Assembly (NCBI GenBank): GCA_949878435.1
Contig: CATLAK010000007.1
Location: 56,981 to 120,980, forward strand
Direction: 5' to 3'
Source: an uncultured Lachnospiraceae bacterium
GTDB taxonomy: Bacteria; Bacillota; Clostridia; Lachnospirales; Lachnospiraceae
Length of the DNA: 64,000 nt
Shown: positions 8,700 through 17,749 of the stretch, one piece after another
Position numbering within the stretch: position 1 is the stretch's first letter
Layout: every line of letters begins with the position of its first letter
The notes under the pieces: model-generated
Told to the model about the DNA's origin: nothing
Seen by the model: the letters and a program-made list of their open reading frames with translations, nothing else
Databases searched by the model: none
Translations under genes and position numbers: made by a program

Positions 8700-9767
8700 A
8701 TGGCTATCAAAAGTTTAATTATCAATCCCGGTTCCACCTCCACCAAAATTGGTGTGTTTGAAGACGAGACTCTTTTATTTGAAGAGACCTTACGCCACTC
8801 TACAGAGGAAATCGCACAGTACGCTTCCATCGTAGACCAGAAGGATTTCCGCAAACAGATCATCCTTGACCTTCTTGCAGAAAAGAATTTTGACATCAAA
8901 TCCCTGCAGGTAATCGTGGGACGCGGCGGTATGTTAAAGCCCATTCCCGGCGGTACTTACGCAGTAAGCGACGACCTGCTGGAAGATTTAAAGATCGGAA
9001 AACAGGGACAGCACGCTTCCAACTTAGGCGGTATCCTTGCCCGTGAGATCGGTGATTCTATCGGTGTTCCTTCTTATATCGTAGACCCTGTGGTAGTGGA
9101 TGAGCTGATGCCCATCTCCAGATACTCCGGCGTTCCCGAACTGCCCCGCACCAGCGTCTTCCATGCGCTGAACCAGAAGGCAGTTGCAAAGCGTTACGCA
9201 AAAGAACAGGGCAAGCCCTACGACTCCTACAATCTGATTGTTGTCCATATGGGCGGCGGCGTTTCCGTAGGCGCTCATGAAAAAGGACGCGTAGTGGATG
9301 TATTCAACGCTTTAGACGGTGACGGCGCTTTCTCACCGGAGCGAGCCGGCGCAGTTCCCTCCGGCGCACTGATCAAAATGTGCTTTTCCGGTAAATACAG
9401 CGAAAAGGAAGTTTATAAGAAAATCGTGGGCAACGGCGGCTTCAACGCCTATGTGGGCACCAACGATATGCGCGATGTGGAAAAGATGGTAAATGACGGC
9501 GACGAAAACGCCGCCCAAATCCGCGAAGCATTCATCATGCAGGTTGCCAAAGATATCGGCTCCATGGCATGTGTGCTGAAGGGAAAAGTAGACCAGATCA
9601 TCGTTACCGGCGGCATCGCTTACGATAAGGTTGTTGTAAGCGGACTCAAGGAGAGAGCAGGCTTTATCGCTCCCATCACCGTATATCCCGGCGAAGATGA
9701 ACTCCTTGCTTTGGCACAGGGCGCGCTGCGCGTCATGAACGGCGAAGAAAAAGCAATGGTATATTAA
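8700..9767 (+). CDS. buk: butyrate kinase
   Basis: A 355-residue acetokinase-family enzyme (ASKHA fold) of the usual butyrate kinase length. It starts with the phosphate-binding [15 protein letters not shown] and has [21 protein letters not shown] and [15 protein letters not shown] in the middle, then the adenosine-binding [10 protein letters not shown] near residue 300. It carries out the second step of the ptb-buk route, butyryl phosphate plus ADP to butyrate plus ATP. GGAGG lies 7 bases before the start. A strong terminator follows at 9788, so ptb-buk is a two-gene operon. Branched-chain acyl phosphates are an alternative substrate class. Confidence 0.95.
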   Translation: MAIKSLIINPGSTSTKIGVFEDETLLFEETLRHSTEEIAQYASIVDQKDFRKQIILDLLAEKNFDIKSLQVIVGRGGMLKPIPGGTYAVSDDLLEDLKIGKQGQHASNLGGILAREIGDSIGVPSYIVDPVVVDELMPISRYSGVPELPRTSVFHALNQKAVAKRYAKEQGKPYDSYNLIVVHMGGGVSVGAHEKGRVVDVFNALDGDGAFSPERAGAVPSGALIKMCFSGKYSEKEVYKKIVGNGGFNAYVGTNDMRDVEKMVNDGDENAAQIREAFIMQVAKDIGSMACVLKGKVDQIIVTGGIAYDKVVVSGLKERAGFIAPITVYPGEDELLALAQGALRVMNGEEKAMVY

Positions 9768-9787
9768 TCAGCAGCAATACCTAAGAA

Positions 9788-9814
9788 GGCGGTTCCACTT
9801 AGGAACCGCCTCTT
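9788..9814 (+). terminator. Rho-independent terminator of ptb-buk
   Basis: A nine-base perfect stem GGCGGTTCC/GGAACCGCC with a 5-base loop is followed by TCTTTT, starting 20 bases after the buk stop. The inverted repeat may also stop transcription of nothing else nearby on the minus strand, where the next gene ends at 9816. Confidence 0.9.
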
Positions 9815-9815
9815 T

Positions 9816-10268
9816 TCATTCTCTCTTCTCTTCGGCAGAATCACTGCCCGGCTCTATATGCTTTTTCTCTTCCCGATTTTCTTTATTGTTCCTCAGGTAT
9901 CTTCGCACGATACACAAAAGCGTTACGCTGATGACAGACACGAAATCCTGATAAGGCGTGGTATCCCCCACAATCATATGCCTTGCCACAAGAAAAATCA
10001 AAACATCGATTACATTCTCCGAATTTGGTCTGCACAGCATGACCAGAAATTCAATACCGATCACAATCATGAAAATCTGATCCATATACCGCTTAATCGC
10101 AGATGCATCCGACATAAGCATCTGAAAAATCTCCGCATTGCGAACCAGACTGAATATAGAAAGCACAAGTCCGATCAACATCAGGACTGCCATTACCATT
10201 TCCAGCACATTACATAAAATCTGGATATACTTTTTTGTTTTTCCAAGCTTACTCAATGAATCCCACAT
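9816..10268 (-). CDS. PsiE-like small membrane protein
   Basis: A 150-residue protein with about four membrane segments (residues 22-45, 64-80, 85-105, 108-122) and a charged cytoplasmic tail (NKENREEKKHIEPGSDSAEEKRE). The segment IFMIVIGIEFLVML followed by LIFLVARHMIV resembles the phosphate-starvation-inducible PsiE family, whose function is unknown. It starts 40 bases downstream of trkH on the same strand and may be the last gene of the potassium-uptake operon. A role in ion or membrane stress is possible but not shown. Confidence 0.55.
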   Translation of the reverse strand: MWDSLSKLGKTKKYIQILCNVLEMVMAVLMLIGLVLSIFSLVRNAEIFQMLMSDASAIKRYMDQIFMIVIGIEFLVMLCRPNSENVIDVLIFLVARHMIVGDTTPYQDFVSVISVTLLCIVRRYLRNNKENREEKKHIEPGSDSAEEKRE

Positions 10269-10308
10269 GGCATCACCTCATTTATCACATTTGTCTTACT
10301 CGTCTCAT

Positions 10309-11748
10309 TTATCTGTCATGTGCTGACCTTGCGAACAGAAGGAACATAGGGAAAATCTCCAATCTTCCTGTCAGCATGGCAATGGAAAGCACCACCTGTG
10401 CCCAATCGGAATAGATGCTGAAATTCGCCATGGGACCCACCAAATGAAGCCCCGGTCCGATATTATTAAAACAGGATATTACTGCCGTAAAATTCGTGGT
10501 AAAATCAAAACCGTCCAACGAAACAATCAAAGTAAAGACACACAGCAAAATCATATAGGAAGCCGCATAAATCCTGGTGGAACTGAGCGTTTTCTTATCT
10601 ACTGGCTTACCGTTTAATCTTACCGTTACAATCTCTTTGGGATTGATGATCTGTCTGATTTCAGCAATAGAAGATTTTACTAAGATCAACACTCTGGATA
10701 CTTTCATCCCACCCCCGGTGGAACCTGCACATGCCCCTATAATCATCAAGAGCACCAATAGATGCTTGGAAAACTCCGGCCACATCTCAAAATCCACAGT
10801 AGCAAACCCCGTCGTGGTGATAATACTTGCCACTTGGAAAAATGCCTGCCGCAGACCATGCAAAAACCCGCCCGCATAATGGATGATGTTGCATGCAATA
10901 GCAACCGTGGATGCCGCCACAACCATGAAAAAAACCTTTACCTCCTCCATGGTGAACGCTTCCTTGAACTTGCGGAGCATAATCAGGTGATACACGCTGA
11001 AGTTCACACCAAACAGAATCATAAAAATCCCCAGCGTAATTTCTATTGCCAGGCTGTTATAGCCCGCTATACCTGCTGATGAAACGGCAAATCCGCCGGT
11101 ACCGGCAGTACCGAAGGCAATACAGAAACTGTCAAAAGTCTTCATCCCGAAGATATGAAGAAGTACCACCAGAATCAATGTCATGAACGCATAAATTCCA
11201 TACAGAATCATGGAGGTCGTCCGCATCCTAGGCACCAGCTTGCCCGCCGTAGGACCCGGGACCTCTGCGCGCACCAGATGCATGGAATTATCATTTTCCA
11301 TAGGCATGACCATCATTACAAATACCAGAACGCCCATTCCGCCGATCCAGTGGGTAAAGCTTCGCCAGAACAGCACGCCATGACCTAAATTTTCCGGAGC
11401 TGAAAGAATCGATGCTCCTGTAGTAGTAAATCCAGATACGATTTCAAACAATGCATTCCAATAGCTGTCAAATCCGTCACTTAAGTATAGCGGCGCCGCT
11501 CCAATCAAGGAAATCACAATCCAGGCTGCCGCAACGATAAAATACCCATCCCTGCTGCTCATTCTTTTTTCCGATTGCCTGACGCGTGTAAAAAATGCAC
11601 CTACGATTGCCGCCGGTATCATGGTAAAAATAAATCCCAGGGCGTCTCCGTCCTGATAAGCCAATGATATCAGTAATGCCGGTATCATCAATATGACTTC
11701 CGTCAAAATAATTTTTCCTATAATACTGATAATAATCCTTTTATTCAT
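10309..11748 (-). CDS. trkH: Trk/Ktr potassium uptake membrane subunit
   Basis: A 479-residue polytopic TrkH/KtrB-family protein. It has the four P-loop-like selectivity segments, visible for example as FTTTGASIL (about residue 110), GTAGTGGF (about 215) and TTTGFATVDF (about 310), the last followed by ACAGSTGGGMKVSRV. The C-terminal end carries GRLEIFPMFLLF, also typical. It imports K+ together with the gating ring formed by TrkA, encoded 67 bases upstream on the same strand. Transcription order is trkA, trkH, PsiE-like gene. Confidence 0.93.
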   Translation of the reverse strand: MNKRIIISIIGKIILTEVILMIPALLISLAYQDGDALGFIFTMIPAAIVGAFFTRVRQSEKRMSSRDGYFIVAAAWIVISLIGAAPLYLSDGFDSYWNALFEIVSGFTTTGASILSAPENLGHGVLFWRSFTHWIGGMGVLVFVMMVMPMENDNSMHLVRAEVPGPTAGKLVPRMRTTSMILYGIYAFMTLILVVLLHIFGMKTFDSFCIAFGTAGTGGFAVSSAGIAGYNSLAIEITLGIFMILFGVNFSVYHLIMLRKFKEAFTMEEVKVFFMVVAASTVAIACNIIHYAGGFLHGLRQAFFQVASIITTTGFATVDFEMWPEFSKHLLVLLMIIGACAGSTGGGMKVSRVLILVKSSIAEIRQIINPKEIVTVRLNGKPVDKKTLSSTRIYAASYMILLCVFTLIVSLDGFDFTTNFTAVISCFNNIGPGLHLVGPMANFSIYSDWAQVVLSIAMLTGRLEIFPMFLLFARSAHDR

Positions 11749-11815
11749 GACATCCTAATGCCTTGTGCCTTCCTTCTTACTTCTATCCGCCTGACCTTCG
11801 TTCGGTCTATTACGA

Positions 11816-13198
11816 TTATTCTGCAAAAATATCTTCCAGGCGCACGATCTGCCAGTTGATAGTTGCCACCAGCGCCGTGTCTCCCGGCATAAGCATATCA
11901 TCGCCCCTTGGAATGATTGTTTTACCGTCTCTTATGATGCATCCTAATAAGATATTTCTTTTTAGCCTTAAATCCTTTAACGGGATATTCAGATTTTTAT
12001 CTTTTTGGTCTATCTTAAACTCAATAAATTCAATCTTTCCGTCCATCAAGCGATAGAGAGATTCTACCGCGTCATTATCCTCTGCATTTAATAATGAACG
12101 ACTGTACCCTAAGATCCTGTCCGCCGCAACATCCTCCCTGGAAATCGTACAGATCCTGCTCCCTGCTTTCATCACCTTAAGCCTTGACTTAGCATTGATA
12201 CGGGATACCACCTTGTTAATCCCCTGAGATTCTGCATACATGGCAGCAATCAGATTATACTCATCGTTTTCCGTCATGGCAATAAATGCGTCTGTATTGG
12301 CAATATCGCTTTTCGACATAGAGTCAAAATAAGCAAGCGCATCATCGCACATCACCGCCGCACCTGAAATCGCCGCTGAAATCTCCTTGGCAAGTTCCCT
12401 GCGTTTCTCGATCAGCGTAACTTTTGCCCCCTGCCTGTGAAGAACTTCCGCAAGATAATAGGAAATCCTTCCTCCCCCTGCGATCATGACAGACTGCAGC
12501 GGCTTCACCGGAAGTTTCAATTTTTTGAAAGACTTTCTAAACTCTTCTGCGGCTCCCGTCAAGTATAATACGTCACCTGACTGTATCACCGTATTCCCTT
12601 TCGGTACAAATGCCTTCTCTTCTCTGACCACCGCACAGATCAGCAGATTGATTCCCATATTTTTGTTGATTTCAATCAAAGACTTTGCATTTAAGGGAGA
12701 CTCATCTCCCACCGTCATCTCCACAAGTTCTGCCCTGCCTCTTGCGAACACCTCAACCCTGGTCGCCAGCGGAAAACGGAGCAGGCGATAGATTTCCATT
12801 GCTGTCGCCATCTCCGGATTGATGATCATAGACAGCCCCAGCTTGTCCTTATAGAAACGGTTCTGCTTTGCATAATCTACATCCCTGATTCGTGCAATTG
12901 TGTGTTTTGCTCCCAACATATGAGCAGTCAGACAACTTAAGATATTGAGCTCATCCGAATCCGTCACGGAAATAAAAATGTCTGCTTCATTTGCCCCTAC
13001 ATCCTTTAAAACAGCATAAGAAGCGCCGTTTCCCTGAAAGCCAATGACATCGACCGTATTGCTCATGCTGTCTATTACACTTTCTTCCCTGTCGATGATC
13101 GTAATCCTGTATCCGTCACGCGCCAGATGCACGGCGAGGGACTTGCCGATTTCTCCGCCGCCTACGATAAATATTTGCATTTGATTGCGGTATTTCAT
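11816..13198 (-). CDS. trkA: Trk system potassium uptake regulator TrkA
   Basis: About 460 residues with two RCK halves, each with a Rossmann NAD-binding fold and a TrkA-C domain. The first GxGxxG-like motif IFIVGGGEIGKSLAVHLARDGY starts near residue 8, and the second, MIAGGGRISYYLAEVLHRQGAKVTLIE, lies near 235. Both halves end in TrkA-C beta domains. ATG at 13198 is preferred (AGAAG five bases upstream) over an upstream TTG in the same frame at 13273; the signal is weak. It forms the cytoplasmic gating ring for TrkH. Confidence 0.93.
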   Translation of the reverse strand: MKYRNQMQIFIVGGGEIGKSLAVHLARDGYRITIIDREESVIDSMSNTVDVIGFQGNGASYAVLKDVGANEADIFISVTDSDELNILSCLTAHMLGAKHTIARIRDVDYAKQNRFYKDKLGLSMIINPEMATAMEIYRLLRFPLATRVEVFARGRAELVEMTVGDESPLNAKSLIEINKNMGINLLICAVVREEKAFVPKGNTVIQSGDVLYLTGAAEEFRKSFKKLKLPVKPLQSVMIAGGGRISYYLAEVLHRQGAKVTLIEKRRELAKEISAAISGAAVMCDDALAYFDSMSKSDIANTDAFIAMTENDEYNLIAAMYAESQGINKVVSRINAKSRLKVMKAGSRICTISREDVAADRILGYSRSLLNAEDNDAVESLYRLMDGKIEFIEFKIDQKDKNLNIPLKDLRLKRNILLGCIIRDGKTIIPRGDDMLMPGDTALVATINWQIVRLEDIFAE

Positions 13199-13298
13199 CT
13201 CAACTTCTTTTCTCCATTCCGTTTTTACCATTTCTAATGCTAAAACACTTACATTGTACTCATTTTTTAGCAAGAATACAACTAATATTTAAAATTAG

Positions 13299-13338
13299 AA
13301 AATGGCTTTCAGCAAATACCGCCCTTGAAAGCCATTTT
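13299..13338. terminator. bidirectional hairpin between yfcC remnant and trkA
   Basis: AAAATGGCTTTCA (13299-13311) pairs perfectly with TGAAAGCCATTTT (13326-13338). T-rich sequence follows on the plus strand and, less strongly, on the minus strand. On the minus strand it would end transcripts from the YfcC remnant before trkA. Confidence 0.7.
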
Positions 13339-13370
13339 TTATATTTTTTTCTAATCCTAATTTTATTTTG

Positions 13371-13933
13371 CTATTTGACGCATAGCATTTTCTTTCCCTG
13401 TGCAAATCTGCGCACCTCTTCCGTCAGTAGAATCGTTCCATTGGCAGTCAGGCATAAGAGCACTGCCACATGCCGTTTCGTCACTTTGCATTGGCTAAAG
13501 TCTTTTGTAAACTCCAGTTCTCCAACATCCATTCCGTAAACCAGGCTCTTTTCCGGGAACTTCTTGATTTTTTCGCGTAGGCACTGGTCACCATGCATAC
13601 TGCCGCCGTGGAACAGAGCCAGAAGACGGTGCGAAGCCCCATTTCCGAAAAGAGGGGAAGCCCTGAAATCGCATCACAAGTGCCGATTGTGGATGCATTG
13701 ATCGGCGCTGTGGCAAACCCGATTGCTCCGCCAAGCACCATCGCCGCTCCCGTCATGGCGTCAAATCCCATTCCCAGCGCCACTGCCACCGTAATCACGG
13801 TAAAAGGTACATGTACCTCCGTTCCAATGAAAATCCCCATAATGCTGAACAGGAACGTGAGGAACCTTCCGATACCACTTCTTTCCTTCCTCTTTTTCTC
13901 TGCCCGAACCATCACCCATAATAAAACCTCCAT
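13371..13933 (-). pseudogene. decayed YfcC-type basic amino acid/C4-dicarboxylate carrier fragment
   Basis: The segment from 13933 encodes SIMGIFIGTEVHVPFTVITVAVALG and GGAIGFATAPINASTIGTC followed by LPLFSEMGLRTVFW, a pattern typical of the YfcC/arginine-ornithine antiporter-like family. At the A-run 13568-13573 the frame breaks: reading on in the other frame gives IKKFPEKSLVYGMD and a family-like cytosolic loop up to the stop at 13371. One A lost from a run of seven would explain it. The N-terminal half of the normally ~450-residue carrier is missing; an unrelated-looking frame (14021-13940) precedes it. It is most likely a dead remnant upstream of trkA. Confidence 0.75.
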
Positions 13934-14091
13934 TTAAGCGGCCGTATCTTCCTGCGCCCAGATACGGCTTGATTGCACTTTCCAGAAAATCGGGTGTGTT
14001 TGAAATACAACATTTTTTCAATACGAATTATATTATTTATTTATATTTCGGTCAATGAGTTTTGTTTTTTGTAATAAGTATTTTTGTTTTC

Positions 14092-15099
14092 TCAAATTTT
14101 TCCTTTTCTCTTCTTTGTATCTGCATAATAATTCATAAGCAATACCACGACTAAAAATAGTCCCCAAATCAAGTTCTTTACGTATGAGGTGGAAGCCAGA
14201 TTCAAGATGTTCAATCCTGTAGAAAGCACTTGCAAAGAAAGAACCGCCATCACAACACCTCCAACACTCCCTATGCCTCCCTTAGGGCTTACCCCTCCCA
14301 GTACGACAGCCAAAATCGCCTGCAGCTGATAGATGAGCCCATAATCCATTTTGGCTGACATGGAGCGGCTCGTCATAATGATACCCGCAAGGGAAGACAA
14401 TACACCGCTGAGCAGATAAGCTGTTATGATAACGAAATGATTGTTTATACCGCTGAACTGTGCTGCTCTGGCATTAGAGCCCACCAAGAACATCTTCATA
14501 CCGAGTTTTGTGCGTTTTTGTATAACATAAGCGATGCATGCAGCCAACAAAAAAATTACGATGATAATCGGTATGATGCCAAATAAAGTGCTCTTTCCTA
14601 TGAGAGCATATTCCTCCGGCAGTCCTTGTAAGGATGCCCCCTTCGTCAGCACGGTAGATATGCCGTTAAAAATAGACATACTTGCCAAAGTCGCAAGCAT
14701 CGGCGGAATGCCGACCACCGCCACCGAAACTCCATTAAAAATCCCACAGAGGGCGCCTACCGCCAGTGCAATACAGATCCCCTGCACGACCACCCTTAAG
14801 TTTTCTGTTTCCCCTGCATTTGCGATCATATAGCGCAGCATGAACTGACTTGCAATGATACTGGAAAGATTACCTATACTGACGATCGAAAGGTCTATAC
14901 CGCCTAAAATCATTGCAAACATCATGGCAAGTGCATATATTCCAAATTCAGGCAGTTGAACCATCATCGACTGCATTGTGCCCAGACGCAAAAAGGTACC
15001 GGGCATCAAAACAGACATAAGTACAAAAAAGCCAAAGAATATGGCAATCAGGATACACAGCTGACTGTTATTTTTTATTTTGCCCTTTTTCAAGCTCAT
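14092..15099 (-). CDS. sugar ABC transporter permease, RbsC family (second permease)
   Basis: A roughly 335-residue membrane protein of the ribose/xylose/galactose permease family with 8-10 membrane segments. It has FAMILGGIDLSIVSIGNLSS near residue 60 and the conserved LAVVLGGVSPKGGIGSVGG loop near 270. The start at 15099 is chosen because AGGAAGG lies 8 bases upstream and the ATG overlaps the preceding stop as TAATG. It is the last gene of a five-gene minus-strand operon: nucleoside hydrolase, binding protein, ATPase, permease, permease. It probably heterodimerises with the permease upstream. Confidence 0.9.
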   Translation of the reverse strand: MSLKKGKIKNNSQLCILIAIFFGFFVLMSVLMPGTFLRLGTMQSMMVQLPEFGIYALAMMFAMILGGIDLSIVSIGNLSSIIASQFMLRYMIANAGETENLRVVVQGICIALAVGALCGIFNGVSVAVVGIPPMLATLASMSIFNGISTVLTKGASLQGLPEEYALIGKSTLFGIIPIIIVIFLLAACIAYVIQKRTKLGMKMFLVGSNARAAQFSGINNHFVIITAYLLSGVLSSLAGIIMTSRSMSAKMDYGLIYQLQAILAVVLGGVSPKGGIGSVGGVVMAVLSLQVLSTGLNILNLASTSYVKNLIWGLFLVVVLLMNYYADTKKRKGKI

Positions 15100-16127
15100 T
15101 AACATTTCCTTCCTTTCTTTTGCAAATCCTGTCCATCGATTTCGTGGACCTGCTTATCTCTGATCTTCCCTTTGTATGCAATCACTGCTGCATAGAGATA
15201 CATGGCAATTCCTAAAACAAGGGTCTTCCAATAGGAAGAAATTCCCACTAAGATAAGGCTGTTGTTTATAACCGTGAAAAAAGCAAGACCTAAGATCAAG
15301 CCGAAGATGGAGCCTTTTCCTCCATTGATATCGATGCCCCCCAGAACGACAATCGATATGATCGTCATCTCAAGCCCAATCAGGGACGCCGGATTTCCCT
15401 GACGTATCATGATCGTATAGACAGCGCCTCCTAATGCAGCAATCGTTCCCGATGCTCCATATACAAGAAATTGCAGCAGCTTCACGTTAAATCCGACCCG
15501 CACCGCAGAACTTTTGCTTCCGCCTATCGCAAATATTCCCCTGCCGGCAAACGTATACCGCAGCACTAAAAAGGCGAGCAGCAGCACAAACGCAAGAATC
15601 AGGAAGTAAACCGGAAATATGTAAGACATCCCGTTTTCATCCACCACGGTAAACAGACCTGCCTTGGAAAATGCATTGATATATTCAGGAAGAAAGGTCA
15701 AACGCTTGCTTCCAAAAAAGGTATATTGAATCCCATAATAGATGCTTTGTGTGGCTAACGTTACGATCAAAGGCGGGAAATCAAATAGCGCAATAAAAAA
15801 TCCATTGACCAGCCCCAGCAACATTCCTATCAAACATGAAATCAAGAAAAAGAGCAATAGATTCCCTTCGTTATTGCCATTGGTAAACACAAGCAGTGTG
15901 ACATAAGTGCTCAAAGTCGCAATTGCCGGGAATGAAATATCGATACCGCCTGAAACGATCACGATCATGATTCCTATGGCAAAAATGCCGTAAGGAATTG
16001 CCGTCCTAAGCAGATCCACCATATTTCCCAAAGAAAAAAATACGCTGTTCATTCCTCCGATGGTCATGCAGATTACGAATAAGATCGTAAATAAATAAAA
16101 TTCATTTTTTGCAAGTATTTTTTTCAT
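15099..16127 (-). CDS. sugar ABC transporter permease, RbsC family (first permease)
   Basis: A 342-residue membrane protein paralogous to the next gene, with IMIVIVSGGIDISFPAIATLS near residue 55 and SIVVLGGIDINGGKGSIFG near 265, both diagnostic for RbsC-type permeases. AGGAGG lies 9 bases before the start, and the gene begins 4 bases after the ATPase stop, so the two are translationally close. With the ATPase, the binding protein and the second permease it forms one complete ABC importer. Confidence 0.92.
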   Translation of the reverse strand: MKKILAKNEFYLFTILFVICMTIGGMNSVFFSLGNMVDLLRTAIPYGIFAIGIMIVIVSGGIDISFPAIATLSTYVTLLVFTNGNNEGNLLLFFLISCLIGMLLGLVNGFFIALFDFPPLIVTLATQSIYYGIQYTFFGSKRLTFLPEYINAFSKAGLFTVVDENGMSYIFPVYFLILAFVLLLAFLVLRYTFAGRGIFAIGGSKSSAVRVGFNVKLLQFLVYGASGTIAALGGAVYTIMIRQGNPASLIGLEMTIISIVVLGGIDINGGKGSIFGLILGLAFFTVINNSLILVGISSYWKTLVLGIAMYLYAAVIAYKGKIRDKQVHEIDGQDLQKKGRKC

Positions 16128-16131
16128 CCCA

Positions 16132-17637
16132 TCAAACCTCCTGTGCCCTGATCTTTGCGTATAGTTCCGGCTCAGTGATATGATCCGTAAGAATTTCTTC
16201 TGTAATCCTGCCGCTTCTCATAAGCAAAATGCGGTTACAGCACATCATGATCTCCGAAACATCATCCGAAACCAAAATAATACTCATTCCTTGTCGCGCA
16301 AGAGACTTTACCATTTCAATGATATCTGTCTTGGCGCCTATATCCACCCCCACTGTGGGGCCGTTCAGAATCAGTACCTTGGGCTCTATCGCCAGCCATT
16401 TGGCGATTACCACCTTCTGCTGGTTTCCCCCCGACAAAGAATGCGCCAAAAGCTCATCGGAAGAGGTCTTGATATGAAGTGTCTCTATCCACTGCAGCGC
16501 CAAGGCTTTTATTGATGAAGCCTTTAACATGCCTATCCTATTGCTTATCTTATCCAGCACCGTGACTGCAATATTTTTGCCTATGGGCTGACTTAAAAAT
16601 AAGCCTTCCGTCAACCGGTCTTCCGGCACATAGGCAATTCCGTTTGATACAGCGCTTCTCACACTGCCCAGCTTTACCTTCTTTCCCTCCAGCAGTATCT
16701 CACCGGAATCGATTTTGTGTATACCGAATAATGCATTCGCCAGAGCTGTCCGCCCCGACCCCAAAAGACCGGTGATTCCCACGATCTCACATTCCTTTAT
16801 GCCAAAGGAAACATCCGTAAATCCACCTTTTTGCGTGATATGCTTTACCTCCAAAGTTGTTTTGGCGCCTGCGCTTTGGGGACCTCCATAAGATGTGCTG
16901 TCAAGCCTTCGTCCTGTCATATGATATATGATATCTTCTTTTGTGAAATCCGAAATACTGCCGTCTGCCACCTTCTCCCCATTGCGCATAATGACAATCT
17001 CCTGGGACAGCTGCATTACCTCATCCAACTTGTGGCTGACAAATATAATGGAAATACCGGATGCATTCAAGCGTTTTACCACCGCAAACAGTGCATCGAC
17101 CTCACGTTTCGTAAGCGCCGTGGTCGGTTCATCCATGATCAGAAGCCTTGCATCATGGGCAATCGCCCTTGAAATTGCAATCAACTGCCTGTTGGCGACG
17201 GATAAGCGTTCGACCGTTTCATCAAGGGGCAGCGTAATGCCCAGCTTATCCAGCGCAAGCTGTGCCTGCCGGTAGATCCTCTTCCAATTCACTGCTTTTC
17301 TCTTCTGGGTAATTTCCGTATTGACAGAAATATTTTCTGCTACGGTCAGATTTGGAAAAACCGAAAAATCCTGATAGATGACCTCTATACCATTTTTGAT
17401 TGCCTCCTTGGGCGTCATATGCTTTACCAATTTTCCGTCTAGCTCTATCTTCCCTTGGTCAGGCGCATAAACACCTGAAATAATTTTGATCAAGGTAGAT
17501 TTGCCACACCCGTTTTCACCCATGAGGCAGTAGATTTTTCCGGGTCTTATTTCTAAGTCAATTCCTTTCAAAGCCACGACACCGGCAAAGGATTTGCCTA
17601 TATTCGTCAATTTAATGAAAGAACTGTCTGTGTTCAT
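16132..17637 (-). CDS. sugar ABC transporter ATP-binding protein, RbsA-like (two NBDs)
   Basis: About 500 residues with two nucleotide-binding domains, as in RbsA/MglA/XylG. The first has Walker A GENGCGKST near residue 40 and Walker B LLIMDEPTTAL; its signature is altered to LSVANRQL. The second has the usual degenerate P-loop GLLGSGRTAL near 290, the signature LSGGNQQKV and LILNGPTVGVDIG. ATG 17637 is preferred over 17649 because GGAGG sits 6 bases before it, inside the first codons of the longer frame. It is separated from the binding-protein gene by a strong hairpin, and drives uptake through the two downstream permeases. Confidence 0.93.
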   Translation of the reverse strand: MNTDSSFIKLTNIGKSFAGVVALKGIDLEIRPGKIYCLMGENGCGKSTLIKIISGVYAPDQGKIELDGKLVKHMTPKEAIKNGIEVIYQDFSVFPNLTVAENISVNTEITQKRKAVNWKRIYRQAQLALDKLGITLPLDETVERLSVANRQLIAISRAIAHDARLLIMDEPTTALTKREVDALFAVVKRLNASGISIIFVSHKLDEVMQLSQEIVIMRNGEKVADGSISDFTKEDIIYHMTGRRLDSTSYGGPQSAGAKTTLEVKHITQKGGFTDVSFGIKECEIVGITGLLGSGRTALANALFGIHKIDSGEILLEGKKVKLGSVRSAVSNGIAYVPEDRLTEGLFLSQPIGKNIAVTVLDKISNRIGMLKASSIKALALQWIETLHIKTSSDELLAHSLSGGNQQKVVIAKWLAIEPKVLILNGPTVGVDIGAKTDIIEMVKSLARQGMSIILVSDDVSEIMMCCNRILLMRSGRITEEILTDHITEPELYAKIRAQEV

Positions 17638-17702
17638 TTTTTCCTCCATAAACGCTTTTATTTACACCTCCTGCTGCAATATAATCAATCCCTATAGAAG
17701 AA

Positions 17703-17738
17703 ACCGGAAGGAATCCTTTTACCTGCGGATTCCTTCCG
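17703..17738 (-). promoter_or_regulatory. intercistronic hairpin after the binding-protein gene
   Basis: CCGGAAGGAATCC (17703-17715) and GGATTCCTTCCGG (17726-17738) form a perfect 13-bp stem with a 10-base loop, 12 bases past the binding-protein stop and 65 bases before the ATPase start. No clear U-tract follows. Such hairpins often protect the upstream mRNA or cause partial termination so that binding protein is made in excess. Confidence 0.75.
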
Positions 17739-17749
17739 GACCTCACAGC

